64,000 nucleotides of DNA, taken from NCBI GenBank assembly GCA_011319805.1, contig SJRY01000260.1, forward strand, positions 186,001 through 250,000, read 5' to 3'. Below the pieces are notes generated by a model. The model saw only the letters and a program-made list of their open reading frames with translations. It did not search any database and was not told the DNA's origin. The DNA comes from Macrocybe gigantea (lineage: Eukaryota; Basidiomycota; Agaricomycetes; Agaricales; Callistosporiaceae). Shown here piece by piece: positions 25,848-36,416 of this stretch (position 1 is the first letter of the stretch; each line of letters opens with the position of its first letter). Made by a program: the position numbers and the translations under genes.

Positions 25848-26978
25848 TTACTCAGTTTGAATGTGCGGAACAAGGGTGTACTTCCCCGTTGTACTATCGT
25901 AAGTCAAATCGTAACTATCCGTGACCGACTTGTCAAGGAGGTCCATCGCCCAGAGCGGAGTCAACGAGTGGATCCGATCGATGATCTGAAGCTCTTTATA
26001 TCCTGCATTCAGGTAGCACTGGACGACAAGCTCGAATGGGCCAAAAAGAGATTCTTTGGGTCTGAAATTGCATCTCATTCTGTTTCTGAAGCATAGAGGA
26101 GGATGTATAGGGCTCACCCGACAGATCTTTGGACAAAGAGGTTGATCGGGACGGGCTTCACCTCGGGATGACCTTCTGGCTTGATCACGAAACCTTAGCA
26201 GAAATTCGCTCTCATAACCTACTCTGTTCGTGATGAATGACCGAAGATGGCTTACCAATGCCCATATCTTGAGGTGCGGTGGTATCGTTGGTTGCGAACA
26301 ATCGATTGGGGAAACTAGATTTGGTTGGCTCCTATGAAAGCACGGCGCTATAAGTGGAGTGTAGCAATCCGACACGGTAATGTTTACCGTGAAATAAATC
26401 CGGCCAGTCTTGTCTTCTTTCAGATGTGTCGAATGACCAGCCTACCATAGTAAGAAGATCAATTCAGATGATTACTTATGGCCAACACATATGACTTACT
26501 GTTATCTCGACCCAAGAGTCGGTGGTGACTTCCTGGTTTTTAGAGATGTTGGCCTTGGTGAAGATGAGCCTTGCCGAGCACCATAAGTATTCGGTAGGTG
26601 TGAATAGAAGTACCTACTGGTCAAAATAATCGAATCCGATCATTTCTTTCACTGAATAAAACAATTGGATCAAGGCATCAATGGCAGGGATATGACAAAA
26701 AAGAAGATAAGCACCGTCTGGGCGGAATGTGAAGACTCTGCGAAAGTAAAATTTAGCTATCGTAGAACAGAAGGTGACGGAAGTCGACGACATACGTCCA
26801 GGCCACGGGAAAGATTTTCTTGTCGGCCGGAAGGCGAGAAGCCTCGAAGCAGAACATGAGCGTCGCTTCGGGCGCACCCTTTGGAAGCTTGCTATATGCG
26901 CAACCTTCAGTCGATGTCCCAGCATCTGGACAACTGGTGAACTCACTTCCAGATCGAAAGGCTTCTCTCGAAATTCAT
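25848..26978 (-). CDS. Conserved-looking multi-exon protein of unknown function
   Basis: Pieces joined by GT-AG signals stay in phase from ATG 26978 to the TAA at 25848, giving about 225 residues in eight or nine exons. Readable segments in order are MNFERSLSIWNKLPKGAPEA, CFEASRLPADKKIFPVAWT, FDYFDQ, LIFTKANISKNQEVTTDSWV, AGHSTHLKEDKTGRIYFT, PTKSSFPNRLFATNDTT, GFVIKPEGHPEVKPVPINLF and PFELVVQCYLNAGYKELQII. The last ends TLVPHIQTE. There is no signal peptide or membrane helix, and it is probably cytosolic and beta-rich. I do not recognise the family. The start was preferred over an upstream ATG (27216) because a TATA box lies at 27045-27052. The junction around 26650-26800 is the least certain part. 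Confidence 0.65.
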
Positions 26979-27044
26979 GATTCAGTACTCTGGAGAACGA
27001 CGCCGGTCGAGGGTTGGTGTCTGATAGCAGCTCTTCAGCAGCCC

Positions 27045-27052
27045 TTTTTATA
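27045..27052 (-). promoter_or_regulatory. TATA box of the unknown 26-kb gene
   Basis: On the minus strand the sequence reads TATAAAAAGG, about 67 bases before ATG 26978. This spacing fits transcription starting near 27015 and a short leader. It lies inside a longer open frame that would otherwise suggest an earlier start. Confidence 0.6.
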
Positions 27053-27059
27053 CGAGCCA

Positions 27060-28296
27060 CGACATGCCCTTCCCAAAACCGGCACTTGTGGCTGGCCGAC
27101 CTTGGAGCAAAAGTCTTCAACGCCGCGGCTGCGCTAGTCCTTCTGTGGCGATATGGACTACTTGATTCGGTGCAGGTATGAGCATGCGGTAAAGGCGCCG
27201 CACCCTGATTGAACATCTTTGCCTATTCAAATGGACGTGTTGGCAACTTGTAGAGAGGGAGGGAGATTACGTTTGGTAAATTTCTCCGACCGTGGCAGGA
27301 GTTATTGAAGGCGGCTCCCTTCCAGTCTAGCAAGTGAGGTCGGAGCAAACACCAGATGTCAGGACAAACCAATGTAATACTATTTGCCAGTGTCTCTAGA
27401 GAACAGAGGTAAGGAAACCGCTATGGTTGTTGGTCCCGGGCCCCTCAAGCGTTGGCACATACCAAATCACTTCAGCATCAGCAGACGAGATGTGATGCAT
27501 CGCCGACTCCGAAGACCATAAGCAAAAAATATAGTTCAGCGGAATCCTTAGGCCACACAGCACCGCCTATGCCTGCCGAAGAAAGCAATAATCGAGCAAT
27601 TAATAACTGATCTGCCGATGGAAGTTTCTGACATCAAGGATAACCGGGTTCCAGTTCTCCTGTCATGCACCTGCTCGCGTCCGTTCTGTTCATCTTCGCT
27701 AGTTCCATACAATCTGTGAAATCGCCTCTACAAGGTCACCGCAGAATCCGGCTCAATGCATAGCGGGACGTTTCTCTGACTGTAGGCCTGTCAGACCGAG
27801 TTAGTTGCGGAAAATGAATCACCACAGCAACCTTGCTCTATCAGAGGTGGTGACATACCGATTCTTGTCTGCCACTTGATGAGCTTTCTTGAACCTTTTT
27901 TGTTATGAGCAGCATTTGACATTAGGGTGTATTTGCAACGGGATTTTTTTGACCTTCGGCTATGGAGTTCTGCCTTTACAGGGTTGGAATATATGAGATT
28001 TGATGCCGATTTTGTCACGCTCCAGCTCCCTTTGTAAAACTGCACTTCGAATTCAAGCACGGCGCATGCATTCATGAGTGAAGACAATGCATGTCCGCAC
28101 CTGCCAGGCATTGCCGCTCTTTGACGCAATCCCTCGGGGCCCAATTGGGATTCCGCCCACGTCCACTCCTTTTCCACGAGCCCTTCTTTTCCACTGTATG
28201 ACCGAGAGCTGGAGTATGAACTCCCTCCTGTCTATGTCATGTTCAGTCCACATTTTTTAGCAGGACGACCTTCCTTTTCTGACATGCCTGATGGAG
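27060..28296. other. intergenic, no gene recognised
   Basis: Upstream flank of the unknown gene up to the target duplication of the DNA transposon. Short minus-strand frames (27791-28177) carry no known motif. Nothing else seen. Confidence 0.45.
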
Positions 28297-28302
28297 GCAC
28301 AA

Positions 28303-28316
28303 CAGGACCCCTGAAA
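28303..28316 (+). repeat. left terminal inverted repeat
   Basis: CAGGACCCCTGAAA, the exact reverse complement of 34562-34575, directly following the GCACAA target duplication. Confidence 0.88.
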
Positions 28317-28547
28317 ACGCCCCAAAATGCCTGATCCCGAATTCTTGGGTTTTATCCGGACGAAAATTTGACAATTTTGGGCGCTTTTTATCCGGTCACC
28401 GGCTCAGACCCCCGAAAACGGTCAAATTTATCCGGATTGCCAGCTCAGGCCTAGGAAAAAATCCAAAAAATCCGAAAAAATCGAAATTTTATTCCTGGTC
28501 ACTGGAACGATGATTTCGCAGTAAAAGGTTGTATCTATGTACATAGC

Positions 28548-31500
28548 TCAATCATCTTCTTCCTCGGCAGAAACCTTTCCCTTGCAATTCAGCTGACCAA
28601 TGACATATTCAATGCTCACACCTTTCTCCTTCAAACACTTGAAAAATGACCGGTCATCCTGAGAAATGTGAACCCCACCATCTCCAGCCATGGGAGCAGC
28701 ATTGAGCAAGCAAAGAAACCTGGACAGAGGCAGCAAATAGAACTGTTTGGCATAAAATGTCTGATTTGTGACCATGGTATCATGAAACTGGATGCCCACG
28801 AAGTGCTCATATAGTTGAACAGGGATATTGGAAATGGCTGCAATGTTCGATGAGTCAGAGACCCAGTTGTGCCATGTGCCCTTCCCTGCCATCTTCTCAT
28901 ATATAGCAAGGACTTTCATTCAAAATGTTAGCCAGCTTCTTCCTAATCAAGTTGAGAGTGCACCTTTGCATAGCATGATCTGCCCTCTGATGCATATGAA
29001 GCCATATCCACCATTACTGGATGTATTGTCTGTTATATGAATAGGATTGATGTTGCTGACATGTCCTGTTCCAAGATCATTGGAAAGTCCATGTCTTTTA
29101 AAGAGGTCCATTCATCATTTGAGAGTCTACAATCAACCATTAGCATCACAACTCCCTAGCCAAAGACTGACTTATCTTGTTTGCTAGCTGCATTGCAACC
29201 TTTGCAGCATTAGCTGCATTCCCAGGCATTGCATTGGAGGGAAGGCTTCCATCAATGAAGCCCTGTCACCCACCCATGGCTGGATTCCTATGGGACCAAT
29301 GGGCCGCTCTCTCCAACCCAGTTCTGACACCGAGTTCTTCATGCTCTTTAGCAATCATTTGGAGCTTGCACATAATAAGCTGCCATTCAGTAAATTCCTT
29401 TCTCTTCTCAGTCTCGAGTTGCTGGTCACTGTGCTTCTGAACACCCATCAGCACCTGCTTCGTCTGATAAGCAAACCATAGCTTGATGAGCTTGTCGAAG
29501 TCTGCAGTCAACAAGTCAAAGGCAGCAGGTCCTGAAGCATGTGTTTGTTGACCTTGGGGTGGTATGAGTAGAATCAATTCTAGTTCATTCTGAATGTAGA
29601 CCACCTCCTCTGAAAGCGCTTCAATGTATTCTTCCTCATTGGCAACCGGTATTGATGCACTATGGCAATGCATATCAGAGACTCATTTCAGCTATAAACA
29701 ATGAAGAAATCATGTACATTTTCATCTGATCCTTGACTGATAATGCTATAGAGGCACAGCTCAAATGAGACATGTGCTCTTCCATTTTACATGAGAGGCT
29801 CAATGTCTCAAGCTGCTCGAGCAAGTTTTGGTAGTCCTCAACTTGGTTCATGTCTTCTTTAGCCAAGTCGACATTGTCATCGATCTCATTAGCATCCAGT
29901 CCATCTTGAAAATCATCTGGGTACTAGATTTGAATGCTCGGAAGTGTCGGAACACTAGAAGGAGGAGTGTATAACTGGGTGGATGATGCATCAAGCAAAG
30001 CAAAAAGGGATTCTGCCTCACGATAGGCATGCATGGCTAAGTCATTGATCTCTCTGTCAGTAGGATAGGTAGAGAGGGCTTTGATATTGATTCCTTGAGT
30101 GTTGGTGTAGGTATGGCTGTAGCCACTTGCCCATGCCTTCCTATCCTTGACATGGGAGGAGAATAAAGCCATGTGAAGCTGGTTAAAGAAAGTCAGGGCT
30201 ATCGCACAGAAGTCATTCACTGTAAAATCCTTAACAATTTTGCGACACATTCTGAAGACATGTTCAATGACCTCTGTCATCAATAACCAAGGAATTAGTG
30301 GGTGGCAGTCCTAGAGATAGTCACAATAGATGATGACAAGCTTGATGAAACCTTTTATGAGAATATGGGCAATGTCTACAGCCTGTAGAGAGAGATAATG
30401 TTTCATTTTAGAATAGCTAGCCAGTGTGATAAATTTCTCCCACATCTTAAGAAAGAAGAAGGCACGTAAAACCATTTGAACATGCTCCGCAATACAAATT
30501 GTCCGATTTTGATAGGTGTCGATGAGTTCACTAAAGACAAAAAGATAAATGATAAGTGCCTGGTAGTCTGGTTGAGATGTCTTCAACCATTCCAAAGTGT
30601 GACCTGCAAATAGGCAGGTTGCAGCATTGTCATCCTGGTGATCCAGCTTTTCAATGTCATGCCAGTATAAGAGTGAGTCATCTGCAAATGCCATTTCCTG
30701 GACTTGTCCATACATAGCAATGCCATTGGGAAAAGTGAGAAGGCATGCATCTGAAAAGAGGCTATTGTGGAATGTTTTGAGTAGGTGCTTTGAGTCTTGA
30801 AGAATCACAATTGGTGTCCAGGTCGGATCAGAACCAAAAAATGGGATGTTCACCATGAAGTCAGATGAGCCAGCACAGGCTGGATACTTGATGCGATAGG
30901 TGACAGATTTTGGAGCATGCTGCTCAAGCATGTCTTGGACTTTTCGCTCGACACCACTGCCATCCACTGTGTATGAAATGACTTGGATGTGGCACTCCAA
31001 TAGCCTACTAACAATCAACCATAGATTTGGAAATAGGTTGGTGGCTGAGTTGTCATTTCTGATATACATGGCAGCCATGATAATGGGAATGACTTTTGGA
31101 AGGGGAATTTGAAGACACCATAAATGCAGCTATTTGGGATATTGAAAACTGAGATCATGTCATGTATGACATCGTAGTGACCTTTGTTGCCTTCTCGAGT
31201 GTCCTGCTTTCGAGTAGTTTCTGAAATTCATCAATATTGGCAATCTCATATTGCTGTGGATTTCTGATATGCCTGACAATGTAATGCCCCTTTCATTCAT
31301 AGTCATAGTAAGGACACAATGCTGGCAATAACTTGGTATCATCACAACTCAATGTGACAGGCCCATCATATTGTAGCATCTTGAAATGTTGCTCTATGTT
31401 ACAGAAGGTGTAGTCATCAATACCCATTGAGAAAGCATATTGGAATTGCCATGTATGTTGGAGTCTGGAAGAGCATGGTAAGAACTTGACAGGATAACCA

Positions 31501-32430
31501 TGGTTCAGGTGGCAACCTATCTGACTGTACATTCCAATGGGAAAGGGAGATGGACAGCCAACTCTCTATAGATACATGTACTGTGTGATTGGATTATCTG
31601 AGTGAATTCAAGAATGGAGGGGGCATAGTGGGTGTTTTGAGCTCCGCAGCCAGCAAGTGCTTTCACATTCTTGATAACGATACCTTGTAAAAGCCCTGCA
31701 AAGAGGTCATTTCCCTGATACTGACCTTTCAGGATACCTTTGGTGTACTTCAACACAGGCATTTCTTGCTATACATGGTGTTAGGTCATCTGGAGTACTG
31801 GATTGGACACATACTTATATCAGCCTCTATGATTTCCTTCAAATCGGTACATCGTACATATAAAAATGCAATGTTCTCATTACAATACTGGTGGTTGACA
31901 TATCTGTAGTTTTCTTTGGGTGGCTAGAGTACTTGCAGGGCATTCTTGAATCGTTTATTTTACAAAAGATTTAGGCATGCAGCACATGCTTGAGGATCAC
32001 TAGGAGTACTACCAGCGGCACTGTTGCATGCCATAGCGAAAACATATTCAACAGTATGGTGATTCTTCCAGAGCCAATTGTGTCTTTGTGCAATTTTCAC
32101 TTGGTCTTTGCAATGCGATAAGAGCTGAAAGTATTTCTTTCAGTACATGTCATATGCAATAACTATCACAGAATGTGCACTGCCACCACCTGCTTCCATC
32201 CATTGAAGGTAGGCCTGGACCTTGGGTTCAATTGCACTGCTGAGACCAGGGCATGGTGGCTTTCTTGGTGCATCGACATCTGTCTTTTTACTAGAGATGT
32301 TGGTGGTGCACCAGAAATAGCTGTGAATGGATCTGGTATCAGCTGAATGTCTGCCCTTTTTCATTGGCCCTTTGCAACACTGAAGGTGAGTCTCAAAATT
32401 TCTAATGCTGTAAGGAAACTTCATCTTCAA
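28548..32430 (-). CDS. Putative DDE transposase of the TIR element (exons or broken frames)
   Basis: Several minus-strand blocks lie in a fixed order. A Cys block with HLQCCKGPMKKGRH and CPGLSSAIEPKVQAYLQWM is at 32430-32140. VKALAGCGAQNTHYAPSIL is at 31762-31517. DGPVTLSCDDTKLLPALCPY lies near 31380-31320. A 255-residue block at 31078-30311 has SYTVDGSGVERKVQDML and VILQDSKHLLKTFHNSLF. IEHVFRMCRKIVKDFTVNDF lies near 30270-30190. The tail reaches 28548. The spaced aspartates in these blocks, and HLLKTFHN resembling the HLIKxxRN motif of P-type transposases, suggest an RNase H-fold transposase. Whether the gaps are introns or damage cannot be told by eye; a few stop codons are likely real damage. 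Confidence 0.55.
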
Positions 32431-32451
32431 GATCTTGCCATATTGGAAGTG

Positions 32452-33030
32452 TTAAACTTCTCTTCTGTGAATGACCTCAGAGGACTTGTTGAGCTGCTGA
32501 ATTTTTGCTTTGAACTTCACAAGTTGACAGTTATGAATGGTGAGCTCTGACAGGCTTTTTCTATTTTGCAGTTGTTCCCAAGCTGATGTTTTGACTTTCT
32601 TTCCTTTGATCTTGCTATCACCGATTTCGGTCTGACCCTCACCATTTTTAACACATTTTCCCACTCTTGCTTGTTCATTTGCCTCCATTGATAATTTTAC
32701 TTCCACACCAATTGCTGGCTCACCAACCAACTCATCTGCCTCCAGCTCATCAAGTAACCTTTTGGAATGATGTGGCACAGATGGTCTGGGACTGTGACTG
32801 AGATTGAGGACTGATGCCATCACTATAGGCTTGAAGTTGGAAGGTGGTTGTGCCAGAGAGCTATAGGATGGACCAATTGAAGATTCTGGGAGGGGTGAAG
32901 CATTCTGTATGGTAATTAGGTATGCATTACTGATGAATTGATTCATCTTTACAGGACTGACCCTCAAATGTGCTGTTACTAGACAGCAATACCAGTAATT
33001 CATTCTTGGATTCTGTGTCTTGGAGTCCAC
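32452..33030 (-). CDS. Low-complexity N-terminal block of the transposon protein
   Basis: A 192-residue open frame, rich in Ser, Pro, Lys and Glu (PLPESSIGPSYSSLAQPPSN, KRLLDELEADELVGEP). It ends in a helical basic stretch, NRKSLSELTIHNCQLVKFKA. No domain is recognised. It lies between the Ulp1-like frame and the Cys block on the same strand and probably belongs to the transposon's coding unit. Confidence 0.4.
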   Translation of the reverse strand: MDSKTQNPRMNYWYCCLVTAHLRVSPVKMNQFISNAYLITIQNASPLPESSIGPSYSSLAQPPSNFKPIVMASVLNLSHSPRPSVPHHSKRLLDELEADELVGEPAIGVEVKLSMEANEQARVGKCVKNGEGQTEIGDSKIKGKKVKTSAWEQLQNRKSLSELTIHNCQLVKFKAKIQQLNKSSEVIHRREV

Positions 33031-33255
33031 AGTTCATCACTGAATACCTCTCATGCAGCAGTATTTGCAGCAATTATACCACATTCTGTATGATCTTCCT
33101 GAAGGCCATGTTCAAGTGAGTCTCCACAGAGTTTGAATGGGCTGTTGAATCGTCACTTCAACTACTATTGCAGCTTTGTTAGGAGCGCTGTCAGCTCAGG
33201 CATTCCTTGATGTGATAATGAATCACCTACATGTCAGAGGTGAGCATTCACCCAA

Positions 33256-33696
33256 TCACAAATTGAACAGAAACTGACCATACAAAATCTCCTCCTCGTC
33301 AAATTCGATCATCAAGGTAAGCCAATGATTATGACCTTCAAGATATGCAGAAAAAACAAGGGAGTTGATGTTTTTCCAGTGGATCATTGCCTCCAAGCAG
33401 CACAAGAAAGGAGTAAGTGGCTCTGAATAGTCCACCTCTGCTTCAGCCTTGTTAATTTCATTTATAAAGTGCAGCGTTTTGATAATCACAAAGTTATCCA
33501 TCTCATTATCATCCTCCATGCAGTCAGAGAGGTAAGAAAACATCATATCGATGAGGGTATCATTCATCCATCCATCTGACAGGAGTTTCTTGAAGATAGA
33601 TGTTGTCGTGAAGGATCCAGTGCCTGAAATCTGGACAGTTTCATTCCAGAGCATGTTGAGCAGGAGCGCATGTGTTTGACGAAGCTTTGATAGCAA
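33256..33696 (-). CDS. Ulp1-like cysteine protease domain carried by the transposon
   Basis: A 146-residue frame. DGWMNDTLIDMMFSYLSDCM resembles the substrate-groove entry of Ulp1/SENP proteases, which begins with a W/L-N-D-x-x-I pattern. EGHNHWLTLMIEFDEEEILYG provides the catalytic His-Trp pair followed by strands. The Asp and Cys parts would lie downstream and are not visible in this frame. Basidiomycete transposons such as KDZ elements often carry such proteases. It sits just 5' of the transposase blocks on the same strand. It may be the first part of the same polyprotein or a separate gene. Confidence 0.55.
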   Translation of the reverse strand: MLSKLRQTHALLLNMLWNETVQISGTGSFTTTSIFKKLLSDGWMNDTLIDMMFSYLSDCMEDDNEMDNFVIIKTLHFINEINKAEAEVDYSEPLTPFLCCLEAMIHWKNINSLVFSAYLEGHNHWLTLMIEFDEEEILYGQFLFNL

Positions 33697-34561
33697 TTCA
33701 GACTGGTTGGTTACATCGTAGATCTTCCCTTCCAGCCAGATGAGTGATTCCTTCCACCCCTCATATGCTTCTACTGTCCTCTACATCTCATCCCAGAACT
33801 GGATCACCTATAATGGTAAACATTTGTCAGGGAATTGGGGGTTGATGACTGATTGGTTTTCATCCAAAACAGCTTGCGGAAGGAGTGCTTTTATACTCCT
33901 CACAAACGTGAGGCTTGGCAGTGGTCAAGAAAGAAGGTGAGTGGTTTCTTCATCCAGCATAAGGGCTGCGAAACACTGATGTGCTAGAATTGAAACCATG
34001 GCAGAGGATATCTTGGATAGTGCGATTTGCAGGAATTTCCCAATGACCATCTTATCTGCAGGAAAGTTGGCCACTATCGCAGAGGAGATGCCAAGAAGGT
34101 TTTTGAGATAAGGTGCTAGCTTCAAAGCCATATCATGGGTATATTGGTGTCCTTGTCCAATCCATTTATCTACATTGAATGTGAAATCTTCTGTGAGATC
34201 CAGAATGGTGTCTGCCTCTATAGTGGACAGTGAGATAAATTACTTTTTTTGCCTCAGTTGATAAGTACATCATGTCTAAACCAATGTATAATTTCTCTGT
34301 GCTTCAATACCTACATTCACATTGCTTAATGGTAAGTTGTCACATGTTGGAGCCACTAGGTTTGGAGTTTGAGTCACCCAGTCTACATGGTCCATTTTTA
34401 TCTGGAGAAAGGATCAGCCTCCTAAATGTGGCCAGTTTTATCTAGTCCAGCCACCTCAGGCCAAACTGGCTGAAAAGCTGATATTTATCCGGAAATGCCT
34501 CAAAGATCCCAAAAATTTTTACCCAGTTTTATCCGAGCAGAGATCAGGGATTTGGCAGAAC

Positions 34562-34575
34562 TTTCAGGGGTCCTG
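34562..34575 (-). repeat. right terminal inverted repeat
   Basis: TTTCAGGGGTCCTG on the plus strand, matching the left end inverted, directly followed by the second GCACAA copy. Confidence 0.88.
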
Positions 34576-34581
34576 GCACAA

Positions 34582-35486
34582 TGTCCATCGCCTATTCTCA
34601 CAGTTCAAGCCTTGGTTCAGGCCCCAATGCACATCAAGATCATCAAGAAGACATGTTCGATTCTGCTTCACATGGTCAGGATATGTCTCAATGCACTGGA
34701 GACCCTGCTGTGCATAAATCAAGGCCTAAAAAATAGCCAAAACAAAATAGACCACACAACTCAACTGAAAAAGTCAAATACAGTGCAGATGAGCTCATCC
34801 AGCTTGCATGTGCCTGTATTGATCTTATTCATCCAGCAGATTTGTCAATCATGTGACCTTCCAGAAATTTCCAAATGCCCTCATTCCTGGTCAATTTTGG
34901 TTATCAGAGTGCTCATCAGTTGGAACTTGGACAAAAAGATAAGCCAGACGGAAGTAAATGAGATGGATAATATAGCAAAATTGTAACATGGAGAGACAAA
35001 TAATGCATGTAGAGTAGAACAATTTTCATTGTGTCACATGCCAAATGTCCCAGATCAGAAGAATATAGCCAAAAATGGATACATCAGACCAGACGTGGCA
35101 TTGTGCATATTATTAAAAGGAAAAATGCCTCGATTCTGTAAATTTCAAGCCACATAGCTCAGGAGAGTTCTTGAAGACATGTCACGAGTGTTTGAAGTGC
35201 CAATCAGATACCTATATAGCCAAGCAAGGCAATGCTGATAAAGAAAATGTCAATCCACAAGCCGAAACAGAGGAGGACCCTGGAAGATGGCAGAAAGGTG
35301 GTTATGATGAAGACCGAGATGAAGATAGCAGCAGATTGTCAAATTTGAGTCTCAATATGTTTCTGAACTCAATTTCTGACATCATTGATTTGAAGACAAT
35401 GACTGCATGTGTTGATGTGTCTAGTTTGGACAGCTCAGCTCATCGCTGGGAGAAAGCCAACAAACTTGTAGATTTGATCTGGAAAC
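34582..35486 (+). pseudogene. Transposon-derived plus-strand gene, left part (split by Gypsy insertion)
   Basis: Plus-strand coding remnants with alternating frames. They include SADELIQLACACIDLIHPAD (about 34780-34850), KWIHQTRRGIVHIIKRKNAS (about 35075-35135) and the open frame 35171-35497 with CHECLKCQSDTYIAKQG and LSLNMFLNSISDIIDL. The frame runs into the Gypsy LTR at 35487 and its text resumes after 42184. It resembles zinc-knuckle-bearing proteins of basidiomycete MULE-like or related elements. That assignment is tentative. Several stops show decay. Confidence 0.45.
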
Positions 35487-35985
35487 TGTTAGGCTAGACA
35501 AATCTCAGAAGAACTTGGGCAGACTAAGTGTGAGAGTGGTCTTGAGATGATGGCAAAAGGAATATTAAGCCTAGCACTACTGGTACATCTGGGAGTCCTT
35601 ATATACATTACAGTACTCGAGCACGGACCATGGGCTGCGCAATACTGTGGACTGCAGATGAGTAAGACTGGAAGGAGATGACTCAGAATGACTAGGGAAG
35701 TGGGATGACTCGATGGCTGCACACTGCACAGCATGACGGGGGAGATAAGGGATGTGGGAAAGATAAGATAGGAAAATGAATGGTCCTTTGGGCGATGTCT
35801 GTAACACCATGGGCTGCGCAATGCTGTGGACTGCGGATGAGTAAGACTGGAAGGAGATGACTCAGGATGACTAGGGAAGTGGGATGACTCGATGGCTATG
35901 TGCTGCACAGCATGACGGGGGAGATAAGGGATGTGGGAAAGATAAGATAAGAAAATGAATGGTCCTTTGGGCGATGTCTGTAACA
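35487..35985 (-). repeat. 3' LTR of the chromovirus with a 179-bp internal tandem duplication
   Basis: The standard 320-bp LTR occupies 35487-35806. The 179-bp block 35628-35806 is repeated immediately as 35807-35985 with few differences (for example catgggctgcgcaatactg versus catgggctgcgcaatgctg). In element sense the duplicated block is the U3 part, so the LTR has a doubled upstream region. Confidence 0.92.
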
Positions 35986-36416
35986 TCACCCTCTCTGTAG
36001 ATTCGCGTCCTCGTGAAAAACCTTAGTCCAGCTGTCCCCACCCAGTATTGGTCTCCCAGGCGGTCACAGCATGTGGGGCCCATGTATGAATGAGCTCTTC
36101 ATTATAGGCGCGGATGTGATGGAGTGTGGTGGCGAGGAGTTTAAGTCGCCAGTTTTCTGTGCAAAGCATTTCCATCACCTCACAAAGCGCGATATGTTCA
36201 GCTGCAGTGGGGCCGGTCCCATCAGGGGTTCGCCCGGTCCAGAGGTGCATGCAGACGGTCATAACATAGCACATATACACACCAAGTGTGATGGCGAGGG
36301 GGTCCATGTAGTCGCTAGCGTTGAGAATCCTTGCCAGATTCTCAAGGTTGCTTGGGTGGTTGGGGTAGGTGCGCGGCTGCCCTCGCTGCTGTCGATGCTG
36401 ATGGGGGCATTGGTGG

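Larger units (their letters stand above)
28297..34581 (-). mobile_element. DNA transposon with TIRs, 6-bp TSD and a Ulp1-like protease
   Basis: The element proper is 28303-34575 (6.27 kb). Its ends are perfect 14-bp inverted repeats beginning CAGGACCCCTGAAA. They extend imperfectly for tens of bases (for example, CCTGATC or CCTGATCTC follows in both ends). It is bounded by a direct 6-bp repeat GCACAA at 28297-28302 and 34576-34581. All coding blocks are on the minus strand: a Ulp1-like protease frame near 33.5 kb, a low-complexity N-terminal block, a Cys-containing block, and a long DDE-like core at 31.5-30.3 kb. A subterminal motif TTTATCCGG occurs at 28350, 28386 and 28426, and variants occur near 34396, 34436, 34481 and 34527, all in the same orientation. 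The superfamily is unresolved; P-element-like or KDZ-related groups are candidates, but the 6-bp duplication fits neither well. Confidence 0.85.

Noticed and set aside
26614..27216. 200-codon minus-strand frame as a single-exon start for the unknown gene
   Set aside because: It reads through the TATA box, a donor at 26945 and at least two introns; splitting it gives a more coherent protein.
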